From Rutpela maculata (taxonomy: Eukaryota; Arthropoda; Insecta; Coleoptera; Cerambycidae), in contig OW386286.2 in the NCBI GenBank assembly GCA_936432065.2, positions 8,673,208 to 8,737,207 of the forward strand: a DNA stretch of 64,000 nt, given 5' to 3'. Of this stretch, positions 44,437-56,520 are shown one piece after another; the stretch's first letter is position 1, and each line of letters opens with the position of its first letter. The notes beneath the pieces were generated by a model. That model did no database searches and was not told the origin of the DNA. It saw only the letters and a program-made list of their open reading frames with translations. Both the position numbers and the translations under genes were made by a program.

Positions 44437-45909
44437 ATATTTATTGGAACTGAAGTAGAATCAAATTTTAAGAAGAAAAGGTTCTATGCAATTTTTCACA
44501 TAAATTGATAGTTTTTAAGTTATAACGACTTCAAAATTGCGATTTTAGCTTAAAAAAAAGGTATTCCCAAACGGCTTTCGTCAAGTATCTCGAAAAGTAT
44601 TACTTTATAGAAAAAATGTTACAGACCAATTACAGAAAATACAAACTAGGAATTAATTATATTTTTTGTTTATTGATGTAGGATTAATAATTTCGGAGAT
44701 ATTTAAGTTTACATTTGGCATCCAAGTGTTCATAAGATAATTATTTAGAGTGAAAGTTAAATATCTCAGAAACTGTGACACCTACGACAAGGATGCTAAT
44801 AAATAGAATAATAGGTTATTAATTAAGCCTTCAACTGTTTTTTATTTGTTTCTATAGCATAAAAAACAAAGAAGTTATGACCGAAGCAATGTGCGTCTAC
44901 ACATTTTTTTAATAACAACGTCGCCATTTGGTTACTGTAATTGGCCAGCAATTAAAAAAAAGGAATTTCAAACACTGTTTCCCATTAATATATAGCATGA
45001 CGTAGATGTTCAATGTTTTTGGTTTGTATACAGCACTTGCTTTAGAAAAAAATACAGTTTAAATCATAAAGGTATTTTCGATGAAACGTAATTTTTTTTT
45101 CCTTTTCCAAATATCTCAATAAATATTAGTTTTATTGAAAAATAAAGCTCATAAACTGATAATGAATTTCGCTTGTTTATTTATTTACATAGATTTAATA
45201 GTTTCGGAGATATGAAAGTTTACAAACGGCGCACAGTGGCGAGAAATTCCAGTGTTCCACCCAAATTACTCTAGAGGTCGTAAATTTTAAGTTATTGAGG
45301 CATTTTTTTTTTAATGTTCGTCTTGAATTTACCTATCGATCCCTCTAGCCGGATTTTGAAATTTCATTTTCAATTTTTTTTAATTTTTAATAGAAAATCA
45401 TATTTTTACAAAAAAATACTGTTTTTTCTATTAAATTTATTCTAACGGGCCGTAAATTTGAGTTTTCGTAACAATTTTTTTTTAAATCTTCGTCTTTTAA
45501 TCAGCTATTGATCTGTCTAGATGAATTTTTGATTTAGTTGTTGACAACTGTCAAAATTACTGTCAAATATAAAAAAATACGATTTTTAGATAAATAATTC
45601 ATACAATAACAGGTTGGTGTTCAGAAAAATATATATAGTGTTTTCAATGTACCTGGTTCCGAAGTTGACAGGAAAATATGTATTTCTAAATTTGGCAGCT
45701 GCCATAATTGTTGTCAAATTTCCAAAGATAGATGGAAGAGTTTATTAATGTAAAAATACCCTGTAAATGTATAGAAAAATAAATATATATTGTTTTTGAT
45801 CTGTTTGATTTAGTAATTGACAGAAAAATATGAGTTTTAAATTTGGCAGCTGTCATAATTGCTGTCAATTTTCAAAATATAGAGGTAAAAATGCACTATA
45901 AATGTATAG

Positions 45910-45950
<41 letters not shown>

Positions 45951-47266
45951 GTGACAGCAATTATGACAGCTGCCAAATTTAAAACTCATATTTTCCTGTC
46001 AATTACTAAATCAAACAGATCAAAAACAATATGTATCTATTTTTCTATACATTTACAGGGTATTTTTAAAATTAATAAGCTCTTCCATCTATAATTGGAA
46101 ATTTGACAACAATTATGGCAGCTGCCAAATTTAGAAATACATATTTTTCTGTAAACTTCGGAACCAAGTACATTGAAAACACTATATATATTTTTCTGAA
46201 CACCAACCTTTTATTGTATGAATTATTTATCTAAAAATCGTATTTTTTTTATATTTGACAGTAATTTTGACAACAGTTGTCAACAACTAAATCAAAAATT
46301 CATCTAGACAGATCAATAGCTGATTAAAAGACGAAGATTAAAAAAAAAAAATTGTTACGAAAACTCAAATTTACGGCCCGTTAGAATAAATTTAATAGAA
46401 GAAACAATATTTTTTTGTAAAAATATGATTTTCTATTAAAAATTTTAAAAAACGAAAAATTAAATTTCAAAATCCGGCTAGAGGGATCGATAGGTAACTT
46501 CAAGACGAACATTTAAAAAAAAAGAATGTCTCAATAACTTAAAATTTACGACCTCTAGAGTAATTTGGGTGGAACACTGGCATTTCTCGCCACTGTGCGG
46601 CGTCCGAACGTTTATAAGACGAAAAATGCAGTTTAAATGTTAAATATCTCAGAAATTGTGACACCTACGTCACGCATGCTAAGAATTGAAATTAAAGACA
46701 ATTAATTGCGCTTTCAAATTATTTTTTACTCGTTCCTGTAGCATAAGAAACAAATAAGTTATGACGGAAACATTTGCGTATTTATATTTTTTTTATATAT
46801 AAAAAGGTCGCCATTTTGTTACTCTAATTAGCCAGTAATTTAAAAAAATTATCTCTAATACAGTTTTTCGTTAAGATGTAGCATTACCTAGATGCTCAAT
46901 TTTTTTTTGCTCATTTAAAGCACTTGCTTTAGAAAAAAATGCATTTTAAACTTTAAAGGTAATTTCGAAACACTTGGATACCAAATATAAACTTAAATAT
47001 CTCCGAAATTATTAATCCTACATCAATCAACAAAAAATATAATTAATTCCCAGTTTGTACTTTCTGTAATTGGTCTGTAACATTTTTTCGATAAAAAAAA
47101 ATAATACTTTTCGAGACACTTGGCGAAAGCCGTTTCTAAATACCCTTTTTTTAAGCTAAAATCGCAATTTTGAAGTTATAACTTAATAACTATCAATTTA
47201 TGTGAAAAATTGCATAGAACCCTTTCTTCTTAAAATTTGATTCTAATCTGTTTTGGTGTTATTTAA
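44437..47266. repeat. Composite 2.8-kb inverted repeat
   Basis: The outer arms at 44440-44745 and 46968-47266 are inverted copies that match well (for example TAGAATCAAATTTTAAGAAG and CATAAATTGATAGTT). The inner arms at 45229-45925 and 45925-46604 form a near-perfect palindrome around a TA-rich centre. In between, 44746-45115 and 46625-46965 are copies in direct, not inverted, orientation. The structure therefore looks like a large palindrome with one internal segment flipped, or a palindrome nested in older repeats. No coding sequence was found. Confidence 0.85.
45229..46604. repeat. Inner palindrome with about 700-bp arms
   Basis: Each arm starts near CACAGTGGCGAGAAAT and shares CCACCCAAATTACTCTAGAG, CCCTCTAGCCGGATTTTG and TCTGTCTAGATGAATT/AATTCATCTAGACAG. 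Each arm also has two AAATTTGGCAGCTG blocks about 150 bp apart. The centre is a TA run of about 40 bp at 45905-45945. By eye the arms are about 95% identical. Confidence 0.88.
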
Positions 47267-47268
47267 GA

Positions 47269-47652
47269 TCAGACCATTTCATTGGCACCAGATATTGAAT
47301 TCCTCAGAAAAACTCTGATATTTTCTAAGAGTATCTCAGAACTACTACCAGAGATCGTAATGGTAGTATCATCAGCAAACATAGTAACACTACTATCGTT
47401 AACATAAAGCATAAATAAGAGTGGACCCAACACTGACCCCCGAGGAACACCAAGTGTTACTACGTCTTTTGACTGTGTAAGGTGATTTTTCAGTTTCACT
47501 CTGATCTTTCTGTTAATCATGTATGATTCAATCCAATTCAACAAATTACCACGTATACCAATATTGTACAATTTTTGTATCAGTAATAGAATGTGTACAA
47601 GAGACCCAATATTGACTCCTGAAGTAACTTTGTGGGGCAGGGAATTACACAT
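47269..47652 (-). pseudogene. CR1/Jockey-like LINE reverse transcriptase fragment
   Basis: A 127-codon minus-strand frame contains GIRGNLLNWIESYMINRKIR, the motif GVPRGSVLGPLLFMLYVND, and SVTMFADDTTI, which is the catalytic (F/Y)ADD block. It is the palm region of a non-LTR reverse transcriptase, with a Q-to-R change in the VPQGS motif. The N- and C-terminal parts are missing. It begins exactly where the outer arm of the large inverted repeat ends, so it may have been cut by that repeat. Confidence 0.8.
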
Positions 47653-48770
47653 TTTGGGGCCACACTTCTATAATTAATATTTGTTTCCGAAAAAATTACA
47701 GGCAGCATGCACACACATTCAATAAATGTAAGCATATAGCCACGGTATTATAATTCTTGTCAATAAAGTTATTAATTGGCAATAGTCTTTATATACTGCT
47801 TATACATAGATTTGCCAGATGTAAAATATTATTAATCTAATAAGTTTTACTACTACTCGAAATATTTTTCTTGTTTCTTTAAAATAACGTTAATAATAGA
47901 CATTAGAAAGTTTTTTAATATGTAGTTTACTATCAATGCTATTTTAGTCAAAAACCTATTTGTGAGATTGAACACCTGAACTAATCGACAATATCGATAA
48001 TATAGCACTAAATTTCATTCACTGTTGTGTGAAAATCATTCCGTATATCCATTATCGTATGATTTGATTATGTACCTATATCGAGAAATTTACAGACATC
48101 AATTTTCTGTTAATTTATACGTTTAATTTACCACTTCATGATTCTCCATTGCAAAACAAAGAAAATGTGCAGATTTCACACCCACAGAATTCCTAATGAG
48201 TACGTATTAATTTGGAAAAATGTATATTTACGCGATATTAAGGTGTGCTACGAATAATTATGTATTAAATATTAAAAATTCCAAAAAGAACCATTTTGCC
48301 GAGTGCAATAATGCATATTGTACACTGGCACTGGTGTATAAAATGAAAATCAAAATCAAAACAGTGAGTAGTTAATTATTAACGGTTTATTACACCCTCC
48401 TTGGCCGGGTTTGAAAATTGATCGCTTTTGTTCAGCAGGTGTAATGCAACTTGCCTTGAGGGTTAGAATTGTTAAAAAAATTGAAACTGTAAAAATTATG
48501 TACAGTTAACTAACGCCATTATGTAGGTAGGTTATATAAGATTCAGGTTTACAATCCAGTATATCATCGGTAATAATAACTGATTGCCCTCGGGCGTTTA
48601 CTGTTGAATATAGAGCATAGCGTTAGGGTATTGGCACTCTCCATTATCTTATCTAGGCCATCAACGTTACTCTCCCAGTGCCGCATTCGCAATCTACTAA
48701 CTACTCTTCACGAAAACAGAAAATTTGATTATCATAAAACGACGAAAGATTTAAATATATTCTAAAAATT
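47653..48770. other. No recognised gene
   Basis: About 1.1 kb AT-rich; no gene or repeat seen. Confidence 0.45.
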
Positions 48771-48778
48771 TTCATTTC

Positions 48779-49180
48779 ACCTCCACATCCACGCAGTGGA
48801 CTGTAAGTATTGTACGATAAAAAAAACGCTGCCTAACGAATCACTACTTCCACATCCAGATTTTCTGTTCAGTCTCCTACAACGAAGAAAATTTTGATAC
48901 TATATTTACACTCCACTATGTGTAAATAATTGTTCATAGAAGTTTAATAATACAATATTTGAAATAGTCTATCCCAAAAACCTATAAAACGATATGCCAC
49001 ATCGGAATTGGGGGTGGGGGTGGTAATGGGGAGTGGTAGTAGGGGAGGCTGATGTAAACGAAAATTGAGGCTTTTGGTTCTTGTATACACAATAAATCAC
49101 AATTTTACTTTTTAATCCCTTTAATAATGGAATATGGTGGGGTGTGATAGTGGGTGTGGCTGATGCCAAAAGAAATTCTT
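48779..49180 (+). repeat. R-family copy L, 3' truncated
   Basis: A diverged terminal fragment (CTCCACATCCACGCAGTGGA) precedes the 5' terminus (CGCTGCCTAACGAATCACT). The copy runs to about the GCCAAAAGAAATTCTTCAGACC block and stops. It is the most diverged R copy in the window. Confidence 0.75.
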
Positions 49181-49929
49181 CAGACCTTAATTACTCGAGA
49201 ATCCCGTGCAACGAAAACATCAACATCAGGTACTAAATGAGGAAGAAAAAAGAAAAGCTATTTCGTCAAATCCATTTATCTGAAAAATGTTCATTAAGGC
49301 ACCTACGTACATCAACCGAATTAGTATCTGATGCTCCTTAAGTTGAATGACTACTTTACCTTTTGAGTAAACCTAACCGACTTTTATACAGGGCCAATCG
49401 AAAAGTGAAAAATTTTAAAATTTGGCTATTAAATAACAAACACCCTATATGAGGTATCGAGCTAAAATTTTGTATAGAGGTATTTGAGACAACTGCGAAT
49501 CGAATACGTCATCCAATTTGCTTATAACAAATTTCCTAATAATCGATCTTGAAATTTCGACCCATTTAGAGGAACTTGAAAATATGAAAATTAGAATTTT
49601 TTGGAAATCAGTCAAATAGAGCTCGTTGAGCACTATGTCTCAAAAAAATAGCACACATTGTATACACAAATAATTTAAACAAAGACCGTAAAAGTACATC
49701 AGCATAATTAAACAAAGATAGAACCAAGGACTAGCATAACATGAAGTAGACAGTACCTGCTGACATATATTATTAGTTTAATATTTGAATATGCCTTTTG
49801 TAATAAGTTAGTTATTAATGTCGCCAATGAATTTAATCTCATTGTCTAAAAGCACACCCAGACTGCGTTATCATTCTTTACCAATTAAGTATTTTCTATG
49901 ATATGTTTAATTTACTTTTAATTTTCTCT
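49181..49929. other. No recognised gene
   Basis: AT-rich spacer; nothing recognised. Confidence 0.45.
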
Positions 49930-50292
49930 TTATAGTTTCTTAGTCCGAAAACAATAACATTTGATTTGCCTGTGTTGTGTAGCTTCCCTGGTAAAATTAT
50001 TAATGTCTTCGTTTATGCGGGTACACGCTATGTCAACCTCTGACGTTGGAAAGGAGTAATTCAGCTGAGAATCATCAGCATATGAATGAATTTCACAGTA
50101 TTTTAAACAATTAAGAAAATGACTAGAATAGATGGTGAACAGTAAGAGACCAAGAGTTGACCCCTGCGGTACTCCCTCTACAGCTTCTGAAGTTGAGTCA
50201 TTCAAGCAGAATGTCTGCTCTCTGCTCTATAAATAGTTTGCGAATAGTTCGATTGCACTTTCAGAGATCCCGATGTATTTTAGAATACATAA
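49930..50292 (-). pseudogene. LINE reverse transcriptase, downstream half
   Basis: The minus-strand frame reads GISESAIELFANYL, stop, SREQTFCLNDSTSEAVEGVP then QGSTLGLLLFTIYSSHFLN and IHSYADDSQLNYSF. This is the palm of a non-LTR reverse transcriptase with the catalytic YADD intact but an in-frame stop. The upstream part of the same domain lies at 52593-52690, beyond the Gypsy insertion that separates them. Confidence 0.85.
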
Positions 50293-50708
50293 TGTAACGT
50301 GTTTCCACCCCTAGGAAACCACCCTTGCAAATTCCGTGGGTTCCAAAAATTATAACAAGAGATTGTCCACTAACACACTTTATTAATTAACTTACTGGAT
50401 ACTTCACGATTCTATTATTAATTTAAATACACTTTAATGGCTAAAAATAACAATGTTTATCACTTTGTATTCTTAACCTCACCTTTCGAAACTTCATAAT
50501 TTTCTATACTTTCTGAACTACCCGCCGAGAATGCGGTCGGTCTTTTATACCTAAAAATGACAGATCTCGATTTTTCTGTGATGACGCCACCATTCTCTAG
50601 ATAATTCCAGATGTCACTTTAGAACTTCTTTCTGGTAGGTTCTTTCTCGAGTAGGTGCAAATACATCTGAATTAATTGAATTCATTCTAGGGGTGGCAAC
50701 ACATCACA
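50293..50708 (-). repeat. 3' LTR of the Gypsy element
   Basis: A 416-bp LTR with TG...CA ends (TGTGATGTGTTGCCACCCC at one end and GGGGTGGAAACACGTTACA at the other, minus strand). The GGGGTGG-type motifs at both ends form a short imperfect inverted repeat. Confidence 0.88.
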
Positions 50709-50719
50709 CTGCCCCCTCC

Positions 50720-52560
50720 TTAAGCCTGAACGTCCCGGTCAGGCAATTCAGCCTCTTTCACATACTTCGCCAGTCTATCCAAGTGTACGATCTTCATCTT
50801 GGACTTTTTGTTTCGTTGAATCCGATAGACGACATCATTAATTCGGGTAATAACAGTATACGGTCCTTCCCAAGGAGGCTGAAGTTTCGGTGACTTCCCT
50901 TTCTTTCGCTGTGGGTTGTACAGCCAAACCAGATCTCCTGCCTTGAACTCTTCTGAACTACCCTTACGGTCGTATCGAGTCTTCATTCGGTCACTGGCTA
51001 TGGTGATTTGGTCTCTAACCAGCTCATGAACATTCCTTAGCCGTTCACTCATTTCATCCACATAGCTGTTCACAGGAAGCTGTTCTCTAGACTCGTGGAT
51101 AACAGCTCTGTATGTCATGAGGAAGAATGGTATGTGGAGATCCCAATCACGTTGATTCTTATGAACCACTTTAGAGAGATGTTCTTTCATGGTCTTGTTA
51201 TGTCGTTCCACCATTCCATCTGATTGCGGGTGAAGGGCTGTTGTCCGTGTTTTGTGTATCCCCAATAACTTGCAGATTTGCTGAAACACCCCTGACTCAA
51301 AGTTCCTCCCTTGATCTGAGTGCAGCTCCAGGGGTACACCAAAACGACATATTAAATTATATACCAAGACTTTGGCGACAGTGACTGCTTCTTGGTTTGG
51401 AATCGCATAGGCCTCTGGCCACTTACTAAAATAGTCCATGGCAACCAGTATATACTTGTTACCATCCTTGGTTACTGGGAATGGGCCGGCTATATCGATC
51501 GCGATCCTCTCGAAAGGAGCTCCGACGTTATATTGCTTCATTGCACCCTACTTCTAGTCTGTGGTCCCTTGCTGGCTGCACAAATTTTGCAATTGCGACA
51601 CCAAGCTTCCACATCTTGACGACTATTTACCCAATAAAATCGTTCTCGTACTTTATTCAGGGTCTTATTAACGCCGAAGTGCCCACCGGATGCTCCATTA
51701 TGCACTTCCTGAAGTACTTTCGGTACTCGACACCTGGGTATCACTAGACGCATAACAACTTCCCTACCATCCGGGCTTTCCCAAGCTCTCTTTAGCAGCC
51801 CGTTCATGACTTTAAGTGAATCCCATTGGGCCCACAAAGCCTTCAATCCAACTGCCTTATCCGAAACATCCTTTCACGCTAGTCGAATTCCTTTCTCCTT
51901 TGCTCTCAATATAGCCCCAATCTCTGTGTCACATTCAGTTGTTCTTGTCTCAGGGCTTCGGCTGTCCAATCATCTATTTTAATAGTGTTGACGGCCACCG
52001 TACCCTGCAATTTCTCAATGTAGCAGCAGTGCTTGCAATCTTCCTTGCACGGTTTTCTAGATAAAGCGTCTGCGGTCTTATGAGATCTTCCAGGTCGATG
52101 TTCGATTTTGAAAACATACTGTTGCAGCCGTTCTATCCAACGAGCCAGTTGACCTTCAGGGGTTTTCAACTGCAACAGCCATTTTAATGCAGCATGGTCG
52201 GTCCGAATCTTGAATCGTCTTCCATAAAGATATTTATGAAAATGGTCCACTGATTTAACGATGGCCAGTAACTCTTTCCGGGTTACACAATAATTTTTTT
52301 CCGGTTTGGACAGCACCTTGCTGAAGTATTGGATCACTCTTTCTTGCCCATTCTGGATTTGAGACAGTACAGAACCGACCGAAGAATTGCTGGCATCTGT
52401 GTCTAAAATAAATAGCCGTTGCGGGTACGCTAGCACAGGACCAGTGCATAGAGCTGCCTTCAATTTTCTCCATGCCGTTTCACATTCCGGTGTCCATTGG
52501 TACTGCACTTTCTCTTTTGTCAGCCGGTGTAATGGCTTCGCAATTTCTGCAAACCCTTAC
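50720..52560 (-). pseudogene. Gypsy pol remnant: RT connection, RNase H and integrase
   Basis: The first frame (51906-52560) starts after the reverse transcriptase (AEIAKPLHRLTKEKVQYQW). RNase H follows with FILDTDASN, the YFSKVLSKPEKNY block, TDHAALKWLL and HRPGRSHKTADALSRK. A slip near 51935 and an in-frame stop near 51880 precede the integrase zinc finger (HNGASGGHFG ... CRNCKICAASKG, 51538-51846). A second slip at about 51540 leads to the integrase core (50720-51541): AIDIAGPFP, HSDQGRNFES and HPQSDGMVERHNK, which supply the D, D and E. A C-terminal GPY-type segment (PPWEGPYTVI) follows. The domain order is the standard Ty3/Gypsy order. The element cannot encode a functional polyprotein. 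Confidence 0.93.
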
Positions 52561-52592
52561 ACAATCTGAATTAATTGAACACATCACAATAA

Positions 52593-52690
52593 TAATATGT
52601 GATTATTAAGTGTATCGAAAGCTCTACTAAAGTCCAACAAAACTAAACAGTGCAGTTCTCTTTATCAGAGGCGTGGGGGGTGATTTCAAG
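52593..52690 (-). pseudogene. LINE reverse transcriptase, upstream half
   Basis: The minus strand encodes LVLLDFSRAFDTLNNHILL, the DFS.AFDT motif of the reverse transcriptase fingers-palm that precedes the YADD block at 49930-50292. The two pieces are the same gene separated by the Gypsy insertion. Confidence 0.8.
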
Positions 52691-53390
52691 CAAAATGGGA
52701 CGCACTGTATAAAAGAACCATACATCTAATTAATAGTACAGGAAAACTTTACATTAACTCGAAAAAAATGTATAGTATGACCTAGACGCTCAAATTTTTT
52801 TATCGGCTTACAGCGCAAGCTTAAGAAAAAAATTGCATTTTAAACTGTAAAAGGATTTTAGAAAAAACGTAACATTCTTGTTTCTCTGCAAATACTTCAA
52901 TAAATATTAGTTTAAGAGAAAATATGATGGACATCAAAAATGAAGCTTATAAACAGAGAGTAAATTTATTTTGTTTATATATTTGTGTATTGTTTCGGAG
53001 ATATTTAATTTTATAGATGGTATCTAACCGTTTTTAGGATGAAGTATTTAGTTTAAAATGTTGAACGTCTTAGAAACTGATACTTCTATCAAAAGTTCTA
53101 AGAAACAAACTTAAAGGTAAAATCTTTAAAACGATTTTTTGTTTGTTTCTACATCACAAAAAATAAAGAAGTTATGGCCGATTCAATGTGCGTTTTCAGA
53201 TTTTTGTTAACAAAATGTCGGCATTTTCTTATTGTAATTGCTCAGCAGTTAATTTTTCTTTCAAAAATGCTGTTTTTCGTTAATATACAGCATCACCTAG
53301 TTACTCAATTTATTTTTCCCTTTAAAACACTTGTTTTAGAAAAAAATTATATCCGCTATCCCCCCATCGAAAAATGGCCGTGTTTCGGTT
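52691..53390 (+). repeat. Copy of the tandem-type unit seen in the 44-47 kb repeat
   Basis: The sequence shares ordered phrases with 44690-45235: AGCATGACGTAGATG-like, CACTTGCTTTAGAAAAAAA-like, TTTCGGAGATATTTAA and AAATAAAGAAGTTATGGCCG. It appears to hold slightly more than one unit of about 510 bp, the spacing of the repeated TTTCGGAGATAT phrase in the 44-kb copy. No coding sequence. Confidence 0.6.
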
Positions 53391-53539
53391 AATTATTGCT
53401 GTAAAATTAATGTAAAAATACCATATTAAAGATAATTTTGTCAGAAACAACTTTTATTTGAACTATTTTCTTGTAAATGTCATATTTTCCGGGAAAATAG
53501 AGAAAAAACGATTTTTTTTTAAATTAAAAATACCTTTTT

Positions 53540-53997
53540 CTTCAAGCGCATTAAAATGTTTAAATTATGTCACCAAAAACAGAAGTAGAAGTAGGACATT
53601 GTTTTACTAGTAACAAAATGTTAGTACCGAACGCCACCGTAGTGGACATTGTTTTACTAGTAACATAATGTTAGTTCCGAAAGCGCCACCGCAGTGGGTA
53701 TTGTTTTACTAGTAACATAATGTTAATACCGAAAGCCACCGGTGGCGCGCTATCCACTAGCCACTTGTCATATTGTGTCAACATGTAGACTGTAGTTTGA
53801 ATATTTGTACATTTATGATAAATAAATGAATTTTTGCATTTTAATACGCTTGAAGAAAAAATAGTATATATTACAAGGAGTAGAACGCCTTTTTTGTGTT
53901 TCGCCCAGTTTGCGGCTTCGGCTTCGCCTCAGCCGCAAATCCTGGGCTCAACACAAAAAAAGAGTGCGTTCTACTCCTAGTAATATAATATACTATT
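53540..53997. mobile_element. M2 element, copy 2
   Basis: Nearly identical to copy 1 at 37620-38056, with the same three tandem units and terminal CTTCAAGCG repeats. The apex of the hairpin half is longer, with an added GCGGCTTCGGCTTCGCC stem. It confirms that the two parts move as one unit. Confidence 0.85.
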
Positions 53998-55054
53998 TTT
54001 TACCCCCTATAGGTTCCCGCGGATCCGTAAAACTCCTAAACTTTTTTGTTTCGTGAACATTGGCCCATTTTAAGCTTATAACCAAAGTTTGTCTGCAAAA
54101 ATTTTTTTCGAGTAACGGTGATTTTTTTCAATCTTTCCCTGTATTATAACTGCCTCTATCTTTTTTAAATTCATTTGAAGCTTGTTCAAAAAGTATTTTT
54201 TTAAATAAATGAAACAGTTTTTTCTATGGCTCTTGGATTTGCTTAATATTTTAGCAAAACATTTTAATTCGCCTAATTTTTAATTTCACATTGTGTGATG
54301 ATAAACGAATAAATAGACTACTACCCCGTGGTAGTTATCGTACGTGTTATTAAGTTATAAATTATTACGTTAATTTAATTGTATTTTGCAGTGATGGTAG
54401 TAAACAGATTTAAACTGAATTAACTTAATAAATTGTTTAACTGTACATGCCGTACAGATATATCTCTGAATTCCTGCCCGTTTCATTACAATATCAATAT
54501 GAAAGCACGAGTCGTGACCTGCCATTGCAAAATATCTGATTTAATGCGGAAACTAAGTTCGCGGCAATAATTATATTATATGGAAACAATAACAATAATG
54601 AATAAAGTTAGCATTGTTAACAATGTGAGGCAATACGCCATGTTAATTTGAACCGTTTTGCTAATGTGTCTATTATTGCTAAAGTTTACCAAAGGCCTTG
54701 TGTAGATGCATACAATCGTCTTTAGCTTATTTCTAACCTAGCAACAAAGAACGGCATTTTTTTATATATTTAATTATTTTGAAATACTATGTTCACATAA
54801 TTTTCTTATTATTATTTTAAAATAGTTAAATACTTTGTAATACAATCACCGCTACCAAATGGAAAGATTTAAGTGTTACGCTTTCACAAACTAAATTACT
54901 GAAATGGTTATGTTTTGTGTCAGTTTTTCCTAGAAATTCAAGTTTTAAACTTCGATAATTCCATTCTGTATAGTAAATATAAAAACCGTTCTTGTCTAGA
55001 CCCTCAGCTTTCAGCATACTTATTATAGAAACCACTGTTTAAGAAATTACTACT
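53998..55054. other. No recognised gene
   Basis: AT-rich; nothing recognised. Confidence 0.45.
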
Positions 55055-55290
55055 TCTCCCGGAGTATGAAAACCTTCCAGCCACCAAGACTGTGAATTCA
55101 CATAATGTGGTGAGGAGTTTCCTTATCCTTACCACACATCCTGCACTCTGGACTGTCCCTCACCCCTATATTGGTTAGGTATTTGTTTAATGAGTAATGT
55201 CCTGTTAGGATGAACACAGCACATCTCAGCTATTTTCTGCTCAGTTTTAGCAATTCATTGGTCTTAGTCTTGGACGGTCCTTCGGCAATG
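55055..55290 (-). pseudogene. LINE ORF2 C-terminal fragment
   Basis: The minus strand reads LTGHYSLNKYLTNIGVRDSP then ECRMCGKDKETPHHI. This is the LTGH...L...G....C..C......H motif that ends many I/Jockey-type LINE ORF2 proteins, including the C-terminal zinc-like cluster. It lies back to back with the LINE at 55320. Confidence 0.7.
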
Positions 55291-56278
55291 AACATACGTG
55301 ACTCTCCCACTCCAACAAAGAATTGAGAACGTCAAAAAGAAGATCATGGAGACGGTTATATGAAGGGATAAGCGAATTAGCGCAGCAGTCCGTCTACAAA
55401 AAGCCCTTGCAAAAGACCATTCAAATGGAATAGGGCTACTCAAAAAGTCCGATGATAAATATGCAGAGAGTCGGCAGGAAAATATGTCTACTTTTAAGCA
55501 CTCACTTCCCTGGCTCCCATGTAATGGAAGGTGAATTTACTCAGGCCTATCTGGAGGAGGATGCACGCCGTCCTACCAGGAAAGAAAAAAGGCTAGCTGG
55601 AAAAATATTCACCTCTAGCAGAATTAAATGGGGTTCAAGCACTTTAAATGACCTGGCAGGGACGGTATTTTTCCTGCCCTGCTTCAACATGGAATTGAGG
55701 AACTTGTCTTATGCTTGAGAAGCATTTTCATAGCAAGCTACACTCTTGGGTATATTTCCCAGGCTTGGAGGGAAGTTAAAGTGGCGTTTATCCCGAAAAT
55801 AGGCAGGCGTCCACCAGCTGAGCCTAAATCTTATCGCCCCATCAGCTTAACATTATTTCTCCTAAAAGCACCGGAGGAATAATTAGATCATTATTAGAAG
55901 CTAAATCATTGCAGGGAAACCGTTTCATTCAAAACGATTTGCATATCAACCAAATTCTCTACATAGCCTAGTTAAAGGCATTTAAAAGACATTTGCAGCA
56001 AAGGAACTGGCTATGTGAACCTCCTATGAATCCATACGAGTCGAGGAAAAAAGGGGAATACGGTTCCCAACAATCAAATAGATACAATGCCAAGAAGCAG
56101 AATAATTACCACTGTCTCCGCAGTTAGGGACTGTCCACAAGGTGGAGTCTTATTGCCCTTGCCATAGTCAATGGTGGCCGATGATCTCCTCCATAAGTTG
56201 AGTAATTCTCTCTTCAACGTTCAGGGCTATGTTGATGATGTGGTCGTTACTGTTATAGGCAGACATGAGGTTATGATC

Positions 56279-56520
56279 CAGTGGCGGTCTGGGTGTCTCG
56301 GGTTTAGTCGGCATTTTACAATAAACATTCAAACTCAGTTCGTCAGCGATTTGAATATTTTTGCTTCGCATGTATATAAACGTCGTCCGAAAGTTTTTTT
56401 GCTGAGCCGGGGGGGAGAAATCCGAAAAAAAATGTTCGTCCCAAAATGGTCCCTCGTTAGACGCGGCTCTAGGGCCCAGTTGGCATTTGCCGACTAGCCG
56501 ACCTGGCCAGACCGCCACTG
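56279..56520. mobile_element. hAT MITE, 242 bp, inside the LINE
   Basis: Perfect inverted ends CAGTGGCGGTCTGG are flanked by ttatgatc on both sides (56271-56278 and 56521-56528). It interrupts the LINE reverse transcriptase just after the VDD block. The terminal CAGTGGCGG matches the ends of the hAT at 33497 for nine bases, so the two families may be related, but the interiors differ. Confidence 0.96.

Larger units (their letters stand above)
50293..52588 (-). mobile_element. Ty3/Gypsy retrotransposon, 5' part deleted
   Basis: The element lies on the minus strand, flanked by ATAA on both sides (50289-50292 and 52589-52592), the 4-bp duplication usual for Gypsy integration. The 3' LTR is complete (50293-50708). 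A GC-free purine tract, AAGGAGGGGGCAG, stands directly before it. The 5' LTR is reduced to about 23 bp at its outer tip (52566-52588), with a 19-bp internal gap relative to the 3' LTR. Gag, protease and most of the reverse transcriptase are missing. The element sits inside a LINE reverse transcriptase. Confidence 0.93.

Noticed and set aside
45229..46604. Inner palindrome as a hAT MITE with CAGTGGCGAGAA ends
   Set aside because: The ends look right, but the inverted match continues past them and the flanking 8 bp are not direct repeats.
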